This document shows positions 26,062 to 36,075 of a stretch of DNA of 64,000 bases, one piece after another (within the stretch, counting starts at the first letter, position 1; each line of letters begins with the position of its first letter). A model generated the notes under the pieces. That model was given only the letters and a program-made list of their open reading frames with translations, was not told the origin of the DNA and searched no databases. This DNA is from Nostoc flagelliforme FACHB-838. Its GTDB lineage: Bacteria > Cyanobacteriota > Cyanobacteriia > Cyanobacteriales > Nostocaceae. Location of the stretch: the NCBI RefSeq assembly GCF_014698065.1, contig NZ_JACJSI010000004.1, forward strand, positions 1 to 64,000, read 5' to 3'. Made by a program: the position numbers and the translations under genes.

Positions 26062-29000
26062 ATGTTATCCAAAGTTCAGCCCGCCAAATCTATTAATCGC
26101 TTAGTTGGCAAAGTTTATGCCAAGATGCCCCTGAGGTATGTTCTGATTGTGCCCTTTATATTGCAAATTTGTGGGGCGGTTGGACTTGTGGGCTATCTTT
26201 CGTATCAAAACGGTCAAAAAGCGGTAAGAGAACTTGCTACGCAATTAGAAAATGAAATCTGCGATCGCATTGAACAGCATCTCGATCGTTATTTAACAAC
26301 CCCCAAACAAATCAATCAAATCAACTTAGATGCGATTGAGCTAGGTTTGCTTAACCTTTCCGATTTTAAAACCACCGGCAATTACTTTTGGAAACAAATG
26401 CAAGTTTTCAATGTTGGCTACAACAGCTTTGCCAATCCCAAAGGTGAATTTATCGGTGTTGAACGTCTAGATAATGGTAAGTTGTTGATTAATCAAGTTA
26501 GCGAAAAGAATGGTATAGGTAAACTTTATGTTTATGCTACAGACAACCAAGGAAATCGCCGCCATTTACAGGAAGTCAAAAATTACGATCCCCGCCTAGA
26601 AGCTTGGTATGCAGATCCAGTCAAGATAGGCAAACCCGTCTGGAGTCAAATTTATCAATGGGAAGATAAACCAGAAATTTTATCCATATCTTCCAGCTAT
26701 CCTATTTACGATAAAAATCGCAAATTTGTTGGGGTAATTAGTGTTGATTTGCTTTTATCACAAATCGGCAAATTTTTAGCCAGCTTAAAGGTTAAAGAGT
26801 CGGGTAAAACTTTTATTTTAGAGCGTTCTGGGTTAATAGTGGCTTCTTCTACTAGCGAGCCATCATATACCATCATTAATGGTAAAGGAAAACGTTTATC
26901 AGCATTAGATAGTCAAAATCCTTTAATTAGACTTACAACACAATCTTTGATCAAACGCTTTGGCAATCTTAAGCTGGTTGTAAAGAAGCAACAGCTAAGT
27001 TTTACTGCCGATGGAATGCGTTATTTTGTGCAGGTAAAAAGCTGGAATGATGAACTGGGTTTAGATTGGCTAATTGTGGCGGTGATTCCCGAAGGCGAAT
27101 TTATGGAACAAATAAACGCCAACACCCACATCACTATTTTGCTGTGTATGGTTGCTTTTTTAGTCGCTACCATAATTGGGATTTTGACTGCTCGCTGGGT
27201 TATTAAGCCGATTTTACAATTAAACACATCAGCGAAGAAAATTGCTCAAGGTGAATGGGAGCAAACACCAGAAATTCAGCGTTCCGATGAACTGGGGGAA
27301 CTAGCTAAGTCATTTGAAATTATGGCAAAGCAACTGCAAGCATCTTTTAGTGCTTTGTCAGCAAAGAATGCCCAGATGCAAGTCTTAAATGAGGCACTAT
27401 CTCACAGCCAAAGTCGGTTAAATCAATTTTTAGAAGCCATGCCAGTAGGTGTATTTATTATCGATGCTGAAGGTGAACCTTATTATACAAATCAAATTGG
27501 GCAGCAAATTCTTGGTCAAGGAGCGATCGCAGTTAGCGCCGAACAATTGTCAGAGGTGTATCAAGCTTATCTTGCTGGGACAGATCAATTTTACCCCAGC
27601 GATCGCTTGCCGATTTTAAGAGCATTACTGGGGCAAAGCACCAGAATTGACGATATGGAAATTCGCTCTTATGACAAGATTACTCCCATTGAAGTTTTAG
27701 GAAAACCAATCTATGATGAATCGGGGAATCTGGCTTTTGCGATCGCTACATTTTTTGACATCAGCCAACGTAAACAAACAGAAAATTTGTTAGCAGAATA
27801 CAATCGCACCTTAGAAGATCAAGTAAAAAAACGTACTGAAGAATTTCAGCAAGTTATCGAGCAACTGCAAACCACGCAAGAAGAACTGATTCAATCGCAA
27901 AAAATCGCTGCCCAGGAACAACAAGTAGCCGTTCGGGAAGCAGCACGAAGCGCCGCTGCTAACCTCGCCAAAAGCGAATTTCTTGCTAACATGAGCCATG
28001 AACTGCGTACCCCACTCAACGCCATTCTTGGTTTTACCCAAGTCATGAGCCAAGATTATTCACTATCCACGGAACATCAAGAAAACTTAGCAATTATTAA
28101 TCGTGCAGGCGAACATCTACTCAATTTAATTAACGACATTCTAGAAATGTCCAAAATCGAAGCTGGCAGAATCAGATTAAATTGCAGTAGCTTTGACTTA
28201 ATTCATTTGTTAAAAAACTTAGAAGAAATGTTGCACTTGCGTGCTGCATCTAAAAATTTAGAATTAGTGTTTGAATATGCACAAGACATTCCTAAGTACA
28301 TAGAAACGGACGAAAATAAACTGTCTCAAGTCTTGATCAACCTCTTGGGAAATGCCATCAAATTTACTGATACCGGGAGGGTGATATTACGGGTGAGACT
28401 GGGGAGCAGGGAGCAGCGAGCAGGGGGAGCAGGGGGAGCAGGGGGAGCAGGGGGAGAAGAATTAATAAGCAATCACCAATCCCTAATCCCCAAAATCCCC
28501 AATCTCCAATCCCTAATCTTCGAGATAGAAGACACTGGCTGTGGTATTGCCCCAGAAGAAATTAACTTGCTGTTTGAGGCTTTTGAACAAACCGAAATCG
28601 GCAGGAAATTCCAACAAGGGACGGGACTTGGTTTAGCGATTAGCCGTAAATACGTGCAACTGATGGGAGGAGATATTAGTTTCACCACTATGCTTGGTGT
28701 CGGTAGTACGTTTACCTTTGATGTTCAGATTGCTCTAACTTGCCCCAGAGAAATCCCGATAAATCCAATTAAATCCAAAACTTTATCTTTAGCACCTATT
28801 GACAAAACATACCGTATCTTAGTAGTTGACGACTCCACAGAAAGCCGTTTGTTGCTAGTTAAAATTCTTACATCTCTAGACTTTGAAGTCATGGAAGCTA
28901 CAAATGGCACTGAAGCGATCGCAAATTGGGAATCTTGGCAACCACACTTGATTTTTATGGATATGCGAATGCCAGTCATGGACGGTTACGAAGCTACAAG

Positions 29001-29709
29001 AATAATTAAAGCTAGAGAAATAGAGCATGGGGCAGTCAATACGTTGCGGAGGTTCCCAAAATTCAAACAACTGGCATCATCGGGGGGGCACTACTTTGCG
29101 GGAGGAGTAACCGATTCCGGCAACTGCGAGGTTCTTGAAGCTCTATGCAAAGTGTCTCCTACAGAAGAAGCAACTGCTGTTATGGAAAATGATGTTTCTG
29201 GTGCATCAACTTTGCGATCGTGGATGCCAAAAGTCTTGGCTCCCACTTCCGACTTTTCTGAAGTAACACAGGATTGCTCCAATACACACACGATCATTGT
29301 TGCTCTAACAGCTAGCGCCTTTGAAGAAGAACGCCAGAAAATTTTGTCCATTGGCTGTGATGATTTTATTCGCAAGCCATTCAGACAAGAAGTATTATTG
29401 GAAAAATTAAGCCAACATCTGGGTTTAAACTATACCAACCAAATAGAAACCACAAACACAGCAGTTATCGATCAACCTACACAGATTTTTGTCAGTGTTG
29501 CTGAACTCCTGAGCCATTTATCACAAATGTCACCTGAGTGGCTCCACCAGATTCACTATGCCGCAGCCAGCTGTAGCGATGAACTGATTTTAGAGTTACT
29601 CAAGCAAATTCCATCAGATAATTATCAACTTTTCCAAGTTCTTAAGGATTTAGCAAATAACTACCAGTTTGAGAAAATAATGGAATTGACTATAACAAAC
29701 GTAGAATGA
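26062..29709 (+). CDS. Hybrid sensor histidine kinase (Cache-HAMP-PAS-HisKA-HATPase-REC)
   Basis: 1215 residues. TM1 (~25-47), a periplasmic double-Cache sensor (~55-345), TM2 (~352-376), HAMP, PAS (~453-575), coiled coil, HisKA with phospho-His H646 (MSHELRTPLNA), HATPase, and a receiver domain with phospho-Asp D967 (FMDMRMPVMDG) plus a C-terminal tail. Two insertions stand out. Residues ~781-820, between the ATPase N box and EDTGCGIAPEE, come from G-rich repeats, four perfect 9-base copies (28421-28456) coding Ala-Gly-Gly, and AATCCC repeats. Residues ~985-1073 split the receiver between its phospho-Asp helix and TIIVALTASAF. Both keep frame. Overlaps the next gene by 4 bases, so translation is coupled. 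Ligand unknown. Confidence 0.9.
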   Translation: MLSKVQPAKSINRLVGKVYAKMPLRYVLIVPFILQICGAVGLVGYLSYQNGQKAVRELATQLENEICDRIEQHLDRYLTTPKQINQINLDAIELGLLNLSDFKTTGNYFWKQMQVFNVGYNSFANPKGEFIGVERLDNGKLLINQVSEKNGIGKLYVYATDNQGNRRHLQEVKNYDPRLEAWYADPVKIGKPVWSQIYQWEDKPEILSISSSYPIYDKNRKFVGVISVDLLLSQIGKFLASLKVKESGKTFILERSGLIVASSTSEPSYTIINGKGKRLSALDSQNPLIRLTTQSLIKRFGNLKLVVKKQQLSFTADGMRYFVQVKSWNDELGLDWLIVAVIPEGEFMEQINANTHITILLCMVAFLVATIIGILTARWVIKPILQLNTSAKKIAQGEWEQTPEIQRSDELGELAKSFEIMAKQLQASFSALSAKNAQMQVLNEALSHSQSRLNQFLEAMPVGVFIIDAEGEPYYTNQIGQQILGQGAIAVSAEQLSEVYQAYLAGTDQFYPSDRLPILRALLGQSTRIDDMEIRSYDKITPIEVLGKPIYDESGNLAFAIATFFDISQRKQTENLLAEYNRTLEDQVKKRTEEFQQVIEQLQTTQEELIQSQKIAAQEQQVAVREAARSAAANLAKSEFLANMSHELRTPLNAILGFTQVMSQDYSLSTEHQENLAIINRAGEHLLNLINDILEMSKIEAGRIRLNCSSFDLIHLLKNLEEMLHLRAASKNLELVFEYAQDIPKYIETDENKLSQVLINLLGNAIKFTDTGRVILRVRLGSREQRAGGAGGAGGAGGEELISNHQSLIPKIPNLQSLIFEIEDTGCGIAPEEINLLFEAFEQTEIGRKFQQGTGLGLAISRKYVQLMGGDISFTTMLGVGSTFTFDVQIALTCPREIPINPIKSKTLSLAPIDKTYRILVVDDSTESRLLLVKILTSLDFEVMEATNGTEAIANWESWQPHLIFMDMRMPVMDGYEATRIIKAREIEHGAVNTLRRFPKFKQLASSGGHYFAGGVTDSGNCEVLEALCKVSPTEEATAVMENDVSGASTLRSWMPKVLAPTSDFSEVTQDCSNTHTIIVALTASAFEEERQKILSIGCDDFIRKPFRQEVLLEKLSQHLGLNYTNQIETTNTAVIDQPTQIFVSVAELLSHLSQMSPEWLHQIHYAAASCSDELILELLKQIPSDNYQLFQVLKDLANNYQFEKIMELTITNVE
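28421..28456 (+). repeat. Four perfect 9-base tandem copies inside the kinase
   Basis: Unit CAGGGGGAG repeated four times without error, in frame with the coding sequence (Ala-Gly-Gly). Because 9 is a multiple of 3, gain or loss of copies keeps the frame. Related to C/T-rich units at 2195-2240 and G-rich units at 43120-43160. Confidence 0.85.
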
Positions 29710-31541
29710 ATTACGATCATTTAGACCCTAATAAAAAAGATATTTTGATCATTGACGATATGGCAGACAACCTCCGGGTTTTATCCTCCATATTGACAAG
29801 GGAAGGGTATAACGTTCGTAAAGCCTTGAACTGGCAAATGGCACAGACGGCGACTCAAACTCTATTACCGGATTTGATTCTGCTCGATATTATGATGCCA
29901 GAAGTGGATGGCTATGAAATTTGTCAGACTTTTAAAGCTTGGGACTTAACAGCCGATATTCCGGTAATTTTTATTAGCGCTTTAGATGATGTTATTGATA
30001 AAGTTAAAGCTTTTAAGGTGGGTGGCGTAGACTACATCACCAAACCTTTTGAGTTTCAAGAAGTTTTAGTGCGCGTGCAAAATCAACTGGCATTGAGGTC
30101 GGCGCGATTAGAAATATTAAAACTAAATGTTGAACTAGAACATCGGGTAAAACAGCGGACTGGGGAGCTAGAAAAAACTTTACAAAAACTCCAAGAAGAA
30201 ATTAATTCCCGCCAGAAACTGCAAAGTCAACTGCTAAATATAGCACTTCATGATTCCCTGACTGGATTACCAAACCGAGTTTTGTTTATTAGACGACTAG
30301 AAAATGCTCTCAATCGGGCAAAGCAAGAATATAGTTATCAGTTTGCTGTACTTTTTTTGGACTGCGATCGCTTCAAAGTTATCAATGATTCTCTTGGTCA
30401 TCCAGTGGGAGACGAATTACTAATAGCCATAGGTCGCCGCCTACAAGCGTGTCTGATACCTATTGATACTTTAGCAAGATTAGGCGGGGACGAATTTGGT
30501 ATTCTTCTAGAAAATATCACAGATATCAACATAGCAATCCAAGTTGCCGAACGGATTATACAACAGCTATCACTTACTTTTAAGCTGTCAAGATATGAAG
30601 TATTTATGAATGCCAGTATTGGTATTAGTTGGGGCAATAAAGATTATGATCGCCCAGAGTATTTGCTGCGGGATGCTGATACGGCAATGTATCGAGCTAA
30701 AGCTCAAGGAAGAGCTAAATATCACGTTTTTAATCCAGCGATGCATCAGGAAGCCATTCAGCTTTTAGAGTTAGAAAATGATCTGCGAAGGGCTGTTGAA
30801 AGGCGAGAATTCCTCGTTTACTATCAACCAATTGTTTCCTTAACTACAGGCAGAATTTCTGGATTTGAAGCCTTGGTGAGGTGGCAACATCCGATTCGTG
30901 GTATGGTTTTTCCTATAGAATTTATTCCTGTGGCCGAAGAAACAGGTTTGATTAACGCCATCAATACTTGGGTATTACAGTCGGCTTGTCATCAATTAAG
31001 CATCTGGCAACATCATCCAGTGACCCCAGAACCCCTAACAATCAGTGTCAATTTGAGTGCAAGGTTATTTTTACAACCGAATTTCGTAGAACAAATTGAC
31101 AGAATAATTTATGAAAATAAAATAGATCCTGAATACTTAGAATTAGAAATTACAGAAAGTGTAATTATGGAAAATACTAATGCAATTAAAATAACTCTTC
31201 AACAACTAAAGCAGCGAAAAATCAAGTTGATTATGGATGACTTTGGTACAGGATATTCCTCTTTGAGTTACCTGCATAGTTTTCCTTTGGATGCACTTAA
31301 AATAGATAAATCTTTCGTCAACCGGATGCAGGATAATAAAGAGAATATGGGGTTAGTACCAGCAATGATTGGCATTGCCAATTCAATGGGGATGAGTGCG
31401 ATCGCAGAAGGTGTGGAAACACAAGAACAGTTAGATCAATTGAGAAGTTTAAACTGTAATTTTGCTCAAGGATATTTGTTTTCTCGACCAATAGAACAAC
31501 AGTTGGTGCTTGAATTGCTTGCTGCATCACCTCAATGGTAG
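29706..31541 (+). CDS. Response regulator with GGDEF and EAL domains (c-di-GMP turnover)
   Basis: 611 residues: receiver (~12-130; acceptor Asp in LILLDIMMPEVDG), GGDEF (~178-340; RLGGDEFGIL intact) and EAL (~350-600; EALVRWQHP, LELEITESV, MDDFGTGYS, LKIDKSF, AEGVET all intact). It can in principle both make and break cyclic di-GMP. No RxxD inhibition site is found five residues before GGDEF. Its ATG overlaps the stop of the hybrid kinase (ATGA), so the pair almost certainly forms a phosphorelay unit: the kinase senses, this protein outputs c-di-GMP. Which activity dominates cannot be told from sequence. Confidence 0.93.
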   Translation: MNYDHLDPNKKDILIIDDMADNLRVLSSILTREGYNVRKALNWQMAQTATQTLLPDLILLDIMMPEVDGYEICQTFKAWDLTADIPVIFISALDDVIDKVKAFKVGGVDYITKPFEFQEVLVRVQNQLALRSARLEILKLNVELEHRVKQRTGELEKTLQKLQEEINSRQKLQSQLLNIALHDSLTGLPNRVLFIRRLENALNRAKQEYSYQFAVLFLDCDRFKVINDSLGHPVGDELLIAIGRRLQACLIPIDTLARLGGDEFGILLENITDINIAIQVAERIIQQLSLTFKLSRYEVFMNASIGISWGNKDYDRPEYLLRDADTAMYRAKAQGRAKYHVFNPAMHQEAIQLLELENDLRRAVERREFLVYYQPIVSLTTGRISGFEALVRWQHPIRGMVFPIEFIPVAEETGLINAINTWVLQSACHQLSIWQHHPVTPEPLTISVNLSARLFLQPNFVEQIDRIIYENKIDPEYLELEITESVIMENTNAIKITLQQLKQRKIKLIMDDFGTGYSSLSYLHSFPLDALKIDKSFVNRMQDNKENMGLVPAMIGIANSMGMSAIAEGVETQEQLDQLRSLNCNFAQGYLFSRPIEQQLVLELLAASPQW

Positions 31542-31808
31542 CTATTAAGTAGTACCTGGAAAAAATTAAATTTTTGATGCTCGGCGAATAATTTGAACAT
31601 ACTATGCATTATACGCCTAGAAGCAGGCTATTAGGTTCACAAAGCTCATCACTTACTAATAGCTTTGATAGTTTGTAGAACTCTCCAGCCACCGTGGGAG
31701 TTAAACTATAAATATAAATATTTTGGTGAAATTGACCAATAAATTTCCGAGTTATTTCCAAGAATAATTTACTACGCTCAATAACTATACGCCTAGCTTT
31801 TGATAATA

Positions 31809-33137
31809 ATGTATTTTAATCAAACTAACCATCATAAAAAAAATATTTTGGTAGTCGATGATACCCCAGATAATTTGCGGCTTTTATCGGCGATGTTGAC
31901 TGCACAAGGTTTTGAAGTTCGCAAAGCTTTAAACGGTAAAATGGCACTGACTGCGTGTCAAATGGTTTTGCCGGATGTGATTTTGCTAGATATCAATATG
32001 CCAGGGATGGATGGCTATCAAGTTTGTCAACAACTGAAAGCTGACGATAAAACTTCTGAAGTTCCAGTAATTTTTATTAGTGCCCTGGATGATGTTGTCG
32101 ATAAGGTAAAAGCTTTTGATGTTGGTGGTGTAGATTATATTGCAAAACCTTTTCATGGGGCAGAGGTGGTATTGCGAATTGAAAATCAGATTAATTTACG
32201 TTTGCTGCAAGTTAAACTTCAAGAAAAAAACTTTTTACTCCAACAGGCTCTTGAGAACTTGCAAGCCTCCCAAGTTAAACAGATTCAGAACGAAAAGATG
32301 GTGGCGTTGGGACAATTAGTCGCTGGACTGGCTCATGAGATTAATAACCCTATCAGTTTCATTTATGGAAATCTCCAATATGCTGGTCAATATGTACAAG
32401 ACCTAGTGAATATCATTGAGGTCTATCAACAAGAATATCCCAAACCTACACCAAAAATTCAGGAAATAGCTAAAGATATAGACCTGAATTTTATGATTAA
32501 GGATCTGCAAAACCTTATAGGTGCAATGTATAGAGGATCTGATCGCATTCGAGAAATTGTACAGGCGCTACAACACTTCTCTCGACATGATGAAGCACAA
32601 ATGAAGCGCGTAAATATCCATGAAGACATCGAAAATACTTTGGTGATGTTACAACATCGGCTAAGGAAAGCAGCAAATCGCCCTGAAATTGTTGTAGTAA
32701 AAGATTATGGTAACTTGCCCCTAATAACTTGTTATGCAGGTGAATTAAACCAAGTATTTATGCATTTGTTGAATAATGCTATTGATGCAATAGAAGAGGG
32801 AGTGGGGAATCAATCTTCTCCTCTCTACTCTCAACTTTCTACCCCCCAAATTCGGATTCATACAGAGGTGACAGACTTGAATATGGTCAAAATTGCGATC
32901 GCTGATAATGGTCTTGGTATTGAAGAGTCATTGCGATCGCGTTTATTTGACCCATTTTTTACCACAAAACCTGTAGGCAAAGGTAGTGGGCTAGGATTAT
33001 CCATTAGCTATCAAATTATCGTCCAAAAGCACCGAGGAAATATTACCTGCACCTCATCTGTTGGCAAAGGGGCAGAGTTTGCGATCGAAATTCCCATAGA
33101 GCAACCTGATATTTCATCACAAATTTCAAAATCTTAA
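31809..33137 (+). CDS. Receiver-histidine kinase (REC-HisKA-HATPase)
   Basis: About 442 residues; ATG at 31809 preferred over TTG 31800. An N-terminal receiver (NILVVDDTPDN; acceptor in ILLDINMPGMDG) leads into a kinase with phospho-His H176 (LAHEINNPISF) and ATPase boxes LLNNAIDAIEEG, IADNGLGI and GKGSGLGLSIS. The stretch between the N box and the next strand (DNA 32800-32855) is lengthened by G- and CT-rich repeat-like sequence. This layout, with no membrane segment, acts downstream of another kinase: phosphate may pass from the hybrid kinase to this receiver. It lies 267 bases after the GGDEF-EAL gene. Confidence 0.88.
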   Translation: MYFNQTNHHKKNILVVDDTPDNLRLLSAMLTAQGFEVRKALNGKMALTACQMVLPDVILLDINMPGMDGYQVCQQLKADDKTSEVPVIFISALDDVVDKVKAFDVGGVDYIAKPFHGAEVVLRIENQINLRLLQVKLQEKNFLLQQALENLQASQVKQIQNEKMVALGQLVAGLAHEINNPISFIYGNLQYAGQYVQDLVNIIEVYQQEYPKPTPKIQEIAKDIDLNFMIKDLQNLIGAMYRGSDRIREIVQALQHFSRHDEAQMKRVNIHEDIENTLVMLQHRLRKAANRPEIVVVKDYGNLPLITCYAGELNQVFMHLLNNAIDAIEEGVGNQSSPLYSQLSTPQIRIHTEVTDLNMVKIAIADNGLGIEESLRSRLFDPFFTTKPVGKGSGLGLSISYQIIVQKHRGNITCTSSVGKGAEFAIEIPIEQPDISSQISKS

Positions 33138-33217
33138 AAGGAATTGGGATGAAGAGGCAGAGGGTCTGGGGGCTGCGCAGGCAGAAGGTTCTGTATTGCC
33201 CCCTTCCCCTTTAACCT

Positions 33218-33439
33218 TTACCCTTTTCCCCCCTCTTGCAAAAAGCACTTTTGCAAGAGGTCTAATAATGTTAATCCTGTAGCTGCAAGAGTGATCCCCA
33301 AAACTGCTCCCCGATTCAATCGAGAATCTGCTAACAAAGTCGTCCCTGTGTAGAGGTAGCCAAATACGTACTCAGATGGTGTCAAATATTCCAACACTAC
33401 CACGATTGCAAAGGCGATCGCTATTATAGCGGTTCCCAT
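33218..33439 (-). pseudogene. N-terminal fragment of a membrane sensor kinase, cut by a palindrome
   Basis: A 73-codon leftward frame from the ATG at 33439. The first ~58 residues (AIAFAIVVVLEYLTPSEYVF, then YTGTTLLADSRLNR and LAATGLTLLDL) look like the two-helix membrane front of Nostocales PAS/GAF sensor kinases. After LDL the frame runs into a dispersed hairpin (33232-33260) and ends in repeat sequence, so all sensor and kinase domains are missing. Confidence 0.6.
33232..33260. repeat. Palindrome CCTCTTGCAAAA/TTTTGCAAGAGG
   Basis: 12-base perfect arms (33232-33243 and 33249-33260), 5-base loop. Well-known style of dispersed Nostoc palindrome; it marks the point where the sensor-kinase fragment is cut. 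Confidence 0.7.
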
Positions 33440-34389
33440 TCAGATGCGGTATAAGATTATAATATTGCAAGGTGTAGGGGCACGGGCAGTGCCGTGCCCT
33501 TACGGGTGTACTATAGGCCATAAGTCTTCACGTTTATTTATAGCTTCTTTCATAGTTAGTAATCGATTTTAAGATCGTCATTTATGATTTACCAATAATC
33601 TGTATAACTATTTAATTCATCAATTATGATCTATATCTGCAAATGCCAACTTGAGAGTTATATCAAGTTAGCATAATATGATTTTTACAGCCATTGCACC
33701 CCTAAAAGCCTGCAAAGAGGGAATTAAGGGGAGCTAGTGCGGTCTTGAGTTCTCCCCAAATGGAGCATCTGGCGTGTGTGGTTTTCCGGATTTAATAAGT
33801 AATTAAGCGAACATGATATTAATCCTAAAATTAGGATAATCCAGATCCAGAAAAGGGAATTGGAGACTGGCGACTAGCGGCTGGGTAGTTGACCATAAGG
33901 AGCACGGCCTCTATCACTATATTTTCCAACCCCTAATCCCATTACTCAAACCCTGTCGGATATTTATATTCTTTGAAAGTAGCAAACTTGAAAAATGTAT
34001 TGTATAAACAAATAATCCTAACTAGTGAGATAAATGAATTAAGAGTAAAAATTAAATATTCTTAACAAAAACTTTAACAAGTATTTGGAAAATAGTATTA
34101 AAGAAGAATTTAGAATCAAGACGCTCGCTGTGCGTAGCTTCCCCGTTGGGGTAAGCGGACTCGCTACCCCTACCCTATCAGTAGAGGATTCAGACCCGCT
34201 ACTTTCTTGTTAACCTTAAAACAAAAAAATGCTGGTGATGTAAAAACGGCGAATATTCATTCGTCAGTCGGACTCCTGGCTGCTGAATTCTATTTAGGTA
34301 AATCCTTCAAAATCAAATATTCCTACAGTTAATCTGTTATTTCTAAGAATTGGCTTGCTAACACTTAAATTTAATTTAGCGCGAAATAT
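33440..34389. other. 950-base region upstream of kdpA
   Basis: Holds the palindrome GTAGGGGCACGG/CCGTGCCCTTAC (33474-33503, one wobble pair) and a GCTCGCTGTGCGTAGCTTCC / CGGACTCGCTACCC dispersed-repeat scrap at 34123-34167. The remaining sequence is AT-rich. It should contain the kdp promoter; no riboswitch or small gene could be supported. Confidence 0.55.
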
Positions 34390-36075
34390 ATGGGACAAGG
34401 TTTTTTGCAAATTGGCTTAACGCTGTGTATTGTCATAGCAATCACTCCACTATTAGGAAGATACATAGCGCGTGTCTTTTTGGGAGAAAGAACACTGCTT
34501 GATTTTTTAATGAACCCCATAGAGCGAAGTATGTTCGTACTAGCAGGTGTTCGCAGGAAAGATGATATGACGGGTTGGCAGTATATTCGATCTGTACTGT
34601 TTAGCAACATCCTCATGGGTATCTCAGTATATTTATTGATATATTTTCAGAGACTCTTACCCTGGAATCCTAACGGCTTTGGTGCGCCCAGATGGGATGT
34701 ATTGCTGCACACAACGATTTCATTTGTAACTAATACTGACCAACAACACTATGCTGGTGAGACAACCTTAAGCTATTTTAGCCAGGTAGCAGCTTTAGGC
34801 TTTTTAATGTTCACCTCCGCAGCCACCGGTTTATCTGTGGGAATTGCCTTTATTCGCGGCTTGACAGGTAGCAGACTAGGTAACTTTTACGTCGACCTTG
34901 TTCGTGGAATTACGCGAATATTGCTGCCGATTTCGGTTATTGGCGCGATCGCTCTGCTTATAACGGGTGTACCACAAACATTAGCTAAGACTCTAGATGT
35001 GAGAACCTTAGAAGGCGGGACGCAATATCTTGCTAGAGGCCCGGTGGCATCATTTGAAATGATCAAACTTTTGGGCGAAAATGGCGGTGGCTTTTTTGGC
35101 GTAAACTCAGCACATCCCTTTGAAAATCCCAATGGCGCTTCTAACTTGATAGAAATGATTGCCATGATTTCTATCCCAGCAGCCTTGATTTATACCTACG
35201 GTATATTTGCCAACAACATCAAACAAGCTTGGCTACTTTTTTGGATGGTGTTTGTGATTTTTGTAGTTCTGGTGGGAATAACAGCCGTAGGAGAACTGCA
35301 AGGTAATCCCCTTGTTAATAACGCCTTTGGATTAGAACAACCCAATTTAGAGGGGAAGGAAGTTCGATTTGGCTGGGCACAAACGGCATTTTGGGCAGTG
35401 ATGACTACTGCTACTATGTCTGGTGCTGTGAACGGGATGCACGATTCTTTGATGCCGCAAGGAATATTTTCGACTCTCTTCAACTTATTTATCCAGGTTA
35501 TCTGGGGTGGTCAAGGAACTGGAACAGCTTACTTATTTATTTACTTAATTCTCACAGTGTTCCTAACTGGACTAATGGCAGGACGCACCCCAGAGTTTTT
35601 AGGACGCAAAATTGAAAAGCGAGAAATCGTCCTTGCCAGCGTGGTGCTATTGATTCACCCAATTCTAGTTTTAATTCCTAGTGCGATCGCCTTAGCTTAT
35701 CCCATCTCCCTATCTGGAATTAGCAACTCTGGCTATCACGGTATTTCTCAAGTAGTTTATGAATACGCCTCAGCAGCAGCAAATAATGGCTCCGGCTTAG
35801 AAGGGTTGAGGGATAACACCCTGTGGTGGAACTTGAGTACTTTGGTTAGTTTAATCGGAGGACGCTACATTCCGATAGTTGCCATTCTGCTGTTAGCTGA
35901 CGGTATGTCTCGCAAACAAAAAGTACAAGAAACTCCTGGTACCCTGAGAACTGATTCTCTGGTATTTACTAGTATCACGGCTGGAGTGACGCTGCTTTTG
36001 GGAGTATTGACTTTCTTTCCCGTTCTGGCTTTAGGCCCCATAGCTGAGGGTTTAAAGCTAACATCTGGCAGTTAG
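34390..36075 (+). CDS. kdpA: Potassium-transporting ATPase subunit KdpA
   Basis: Channel-like, K+-binding subunit of the KdpFABC pump. 561 residues, full length, ~10 membrane helices. Filter-type segments are present: [48 protein letters not shown] and [12 protein letters not shown]. No lesion is visible in this subunit. The next gene, kdpB, starts 345 bases downstream behind repeats, an unusually wide gap for a kdp operon. Confidence 0.95.
   Translation: MGQGFLQIGLTLCIVIAITPLLGRYIARVFLGERTLLDFLMNPIERSMFVLAGVRRKDDMTGWQYIRSVLFSNILMGISVYLLIYFQRLLPWNPNGFGAPRWDVLLHTTISFVTNTDQQHYAGETTLSYFSQVAALGFLMFTSAATGLSVGIAFIRGLTGSRLGNFYVDLVRGITRILLPISVIGAIALLITGVPQTLAKTLDVRTLEGGTQYLARGPVASFEMIKLLGENGGGFFGVNSAHPFENPNGASNLIEMIAMISIPAALIYTYGIFANNIKQAWLLFWMVFVIFVVLVGITAVGELQGNPLVNNAFGLEQPNLEGKEVRFGWAQTAFWAVMTTATMSGAVNGMHDSLMPQGIFSTLFNLFIQVIWGGQGTGTAYLFIYLILTVFLTGLMAGRTPEFLGRKIEKREIVLASVVLLIHPILVLIPSAIALAYPISLSGISNSGYHGISQVVYEYASAAANNGSGLEGLRDNTLWWNLSTLVSLIGGRYIPIVAILLLADGMSRKQKVQETPGTLRTDSLVFTSITAGVTLLLGVLTFFPVLALGPIAEGLKLTSGS

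Noticed and set aside
25868-26062. Leftward 64-residue frame with a hydrophobic middle
   Set aside because: Overlaps the start of the hybrid kinase on the other strand, lacks a ribosome site and includes a dispersed-repeat scrap; judged a chance frame.
31800-33137. REC-kinase as the KdpD/KdpE regulator of the kdp operon
   Set aside because: It has neither the KdpD sensor nor a DNA-binding output domain and is over 1 kb away; no link beyond proximity.
33440-34389. c-di-AMP (ydaO) or other riboswitch before kdpA
   Set aside because: The conserved ydaO sequence blocks were not found by eye; only repeats and AT-rich sequence.
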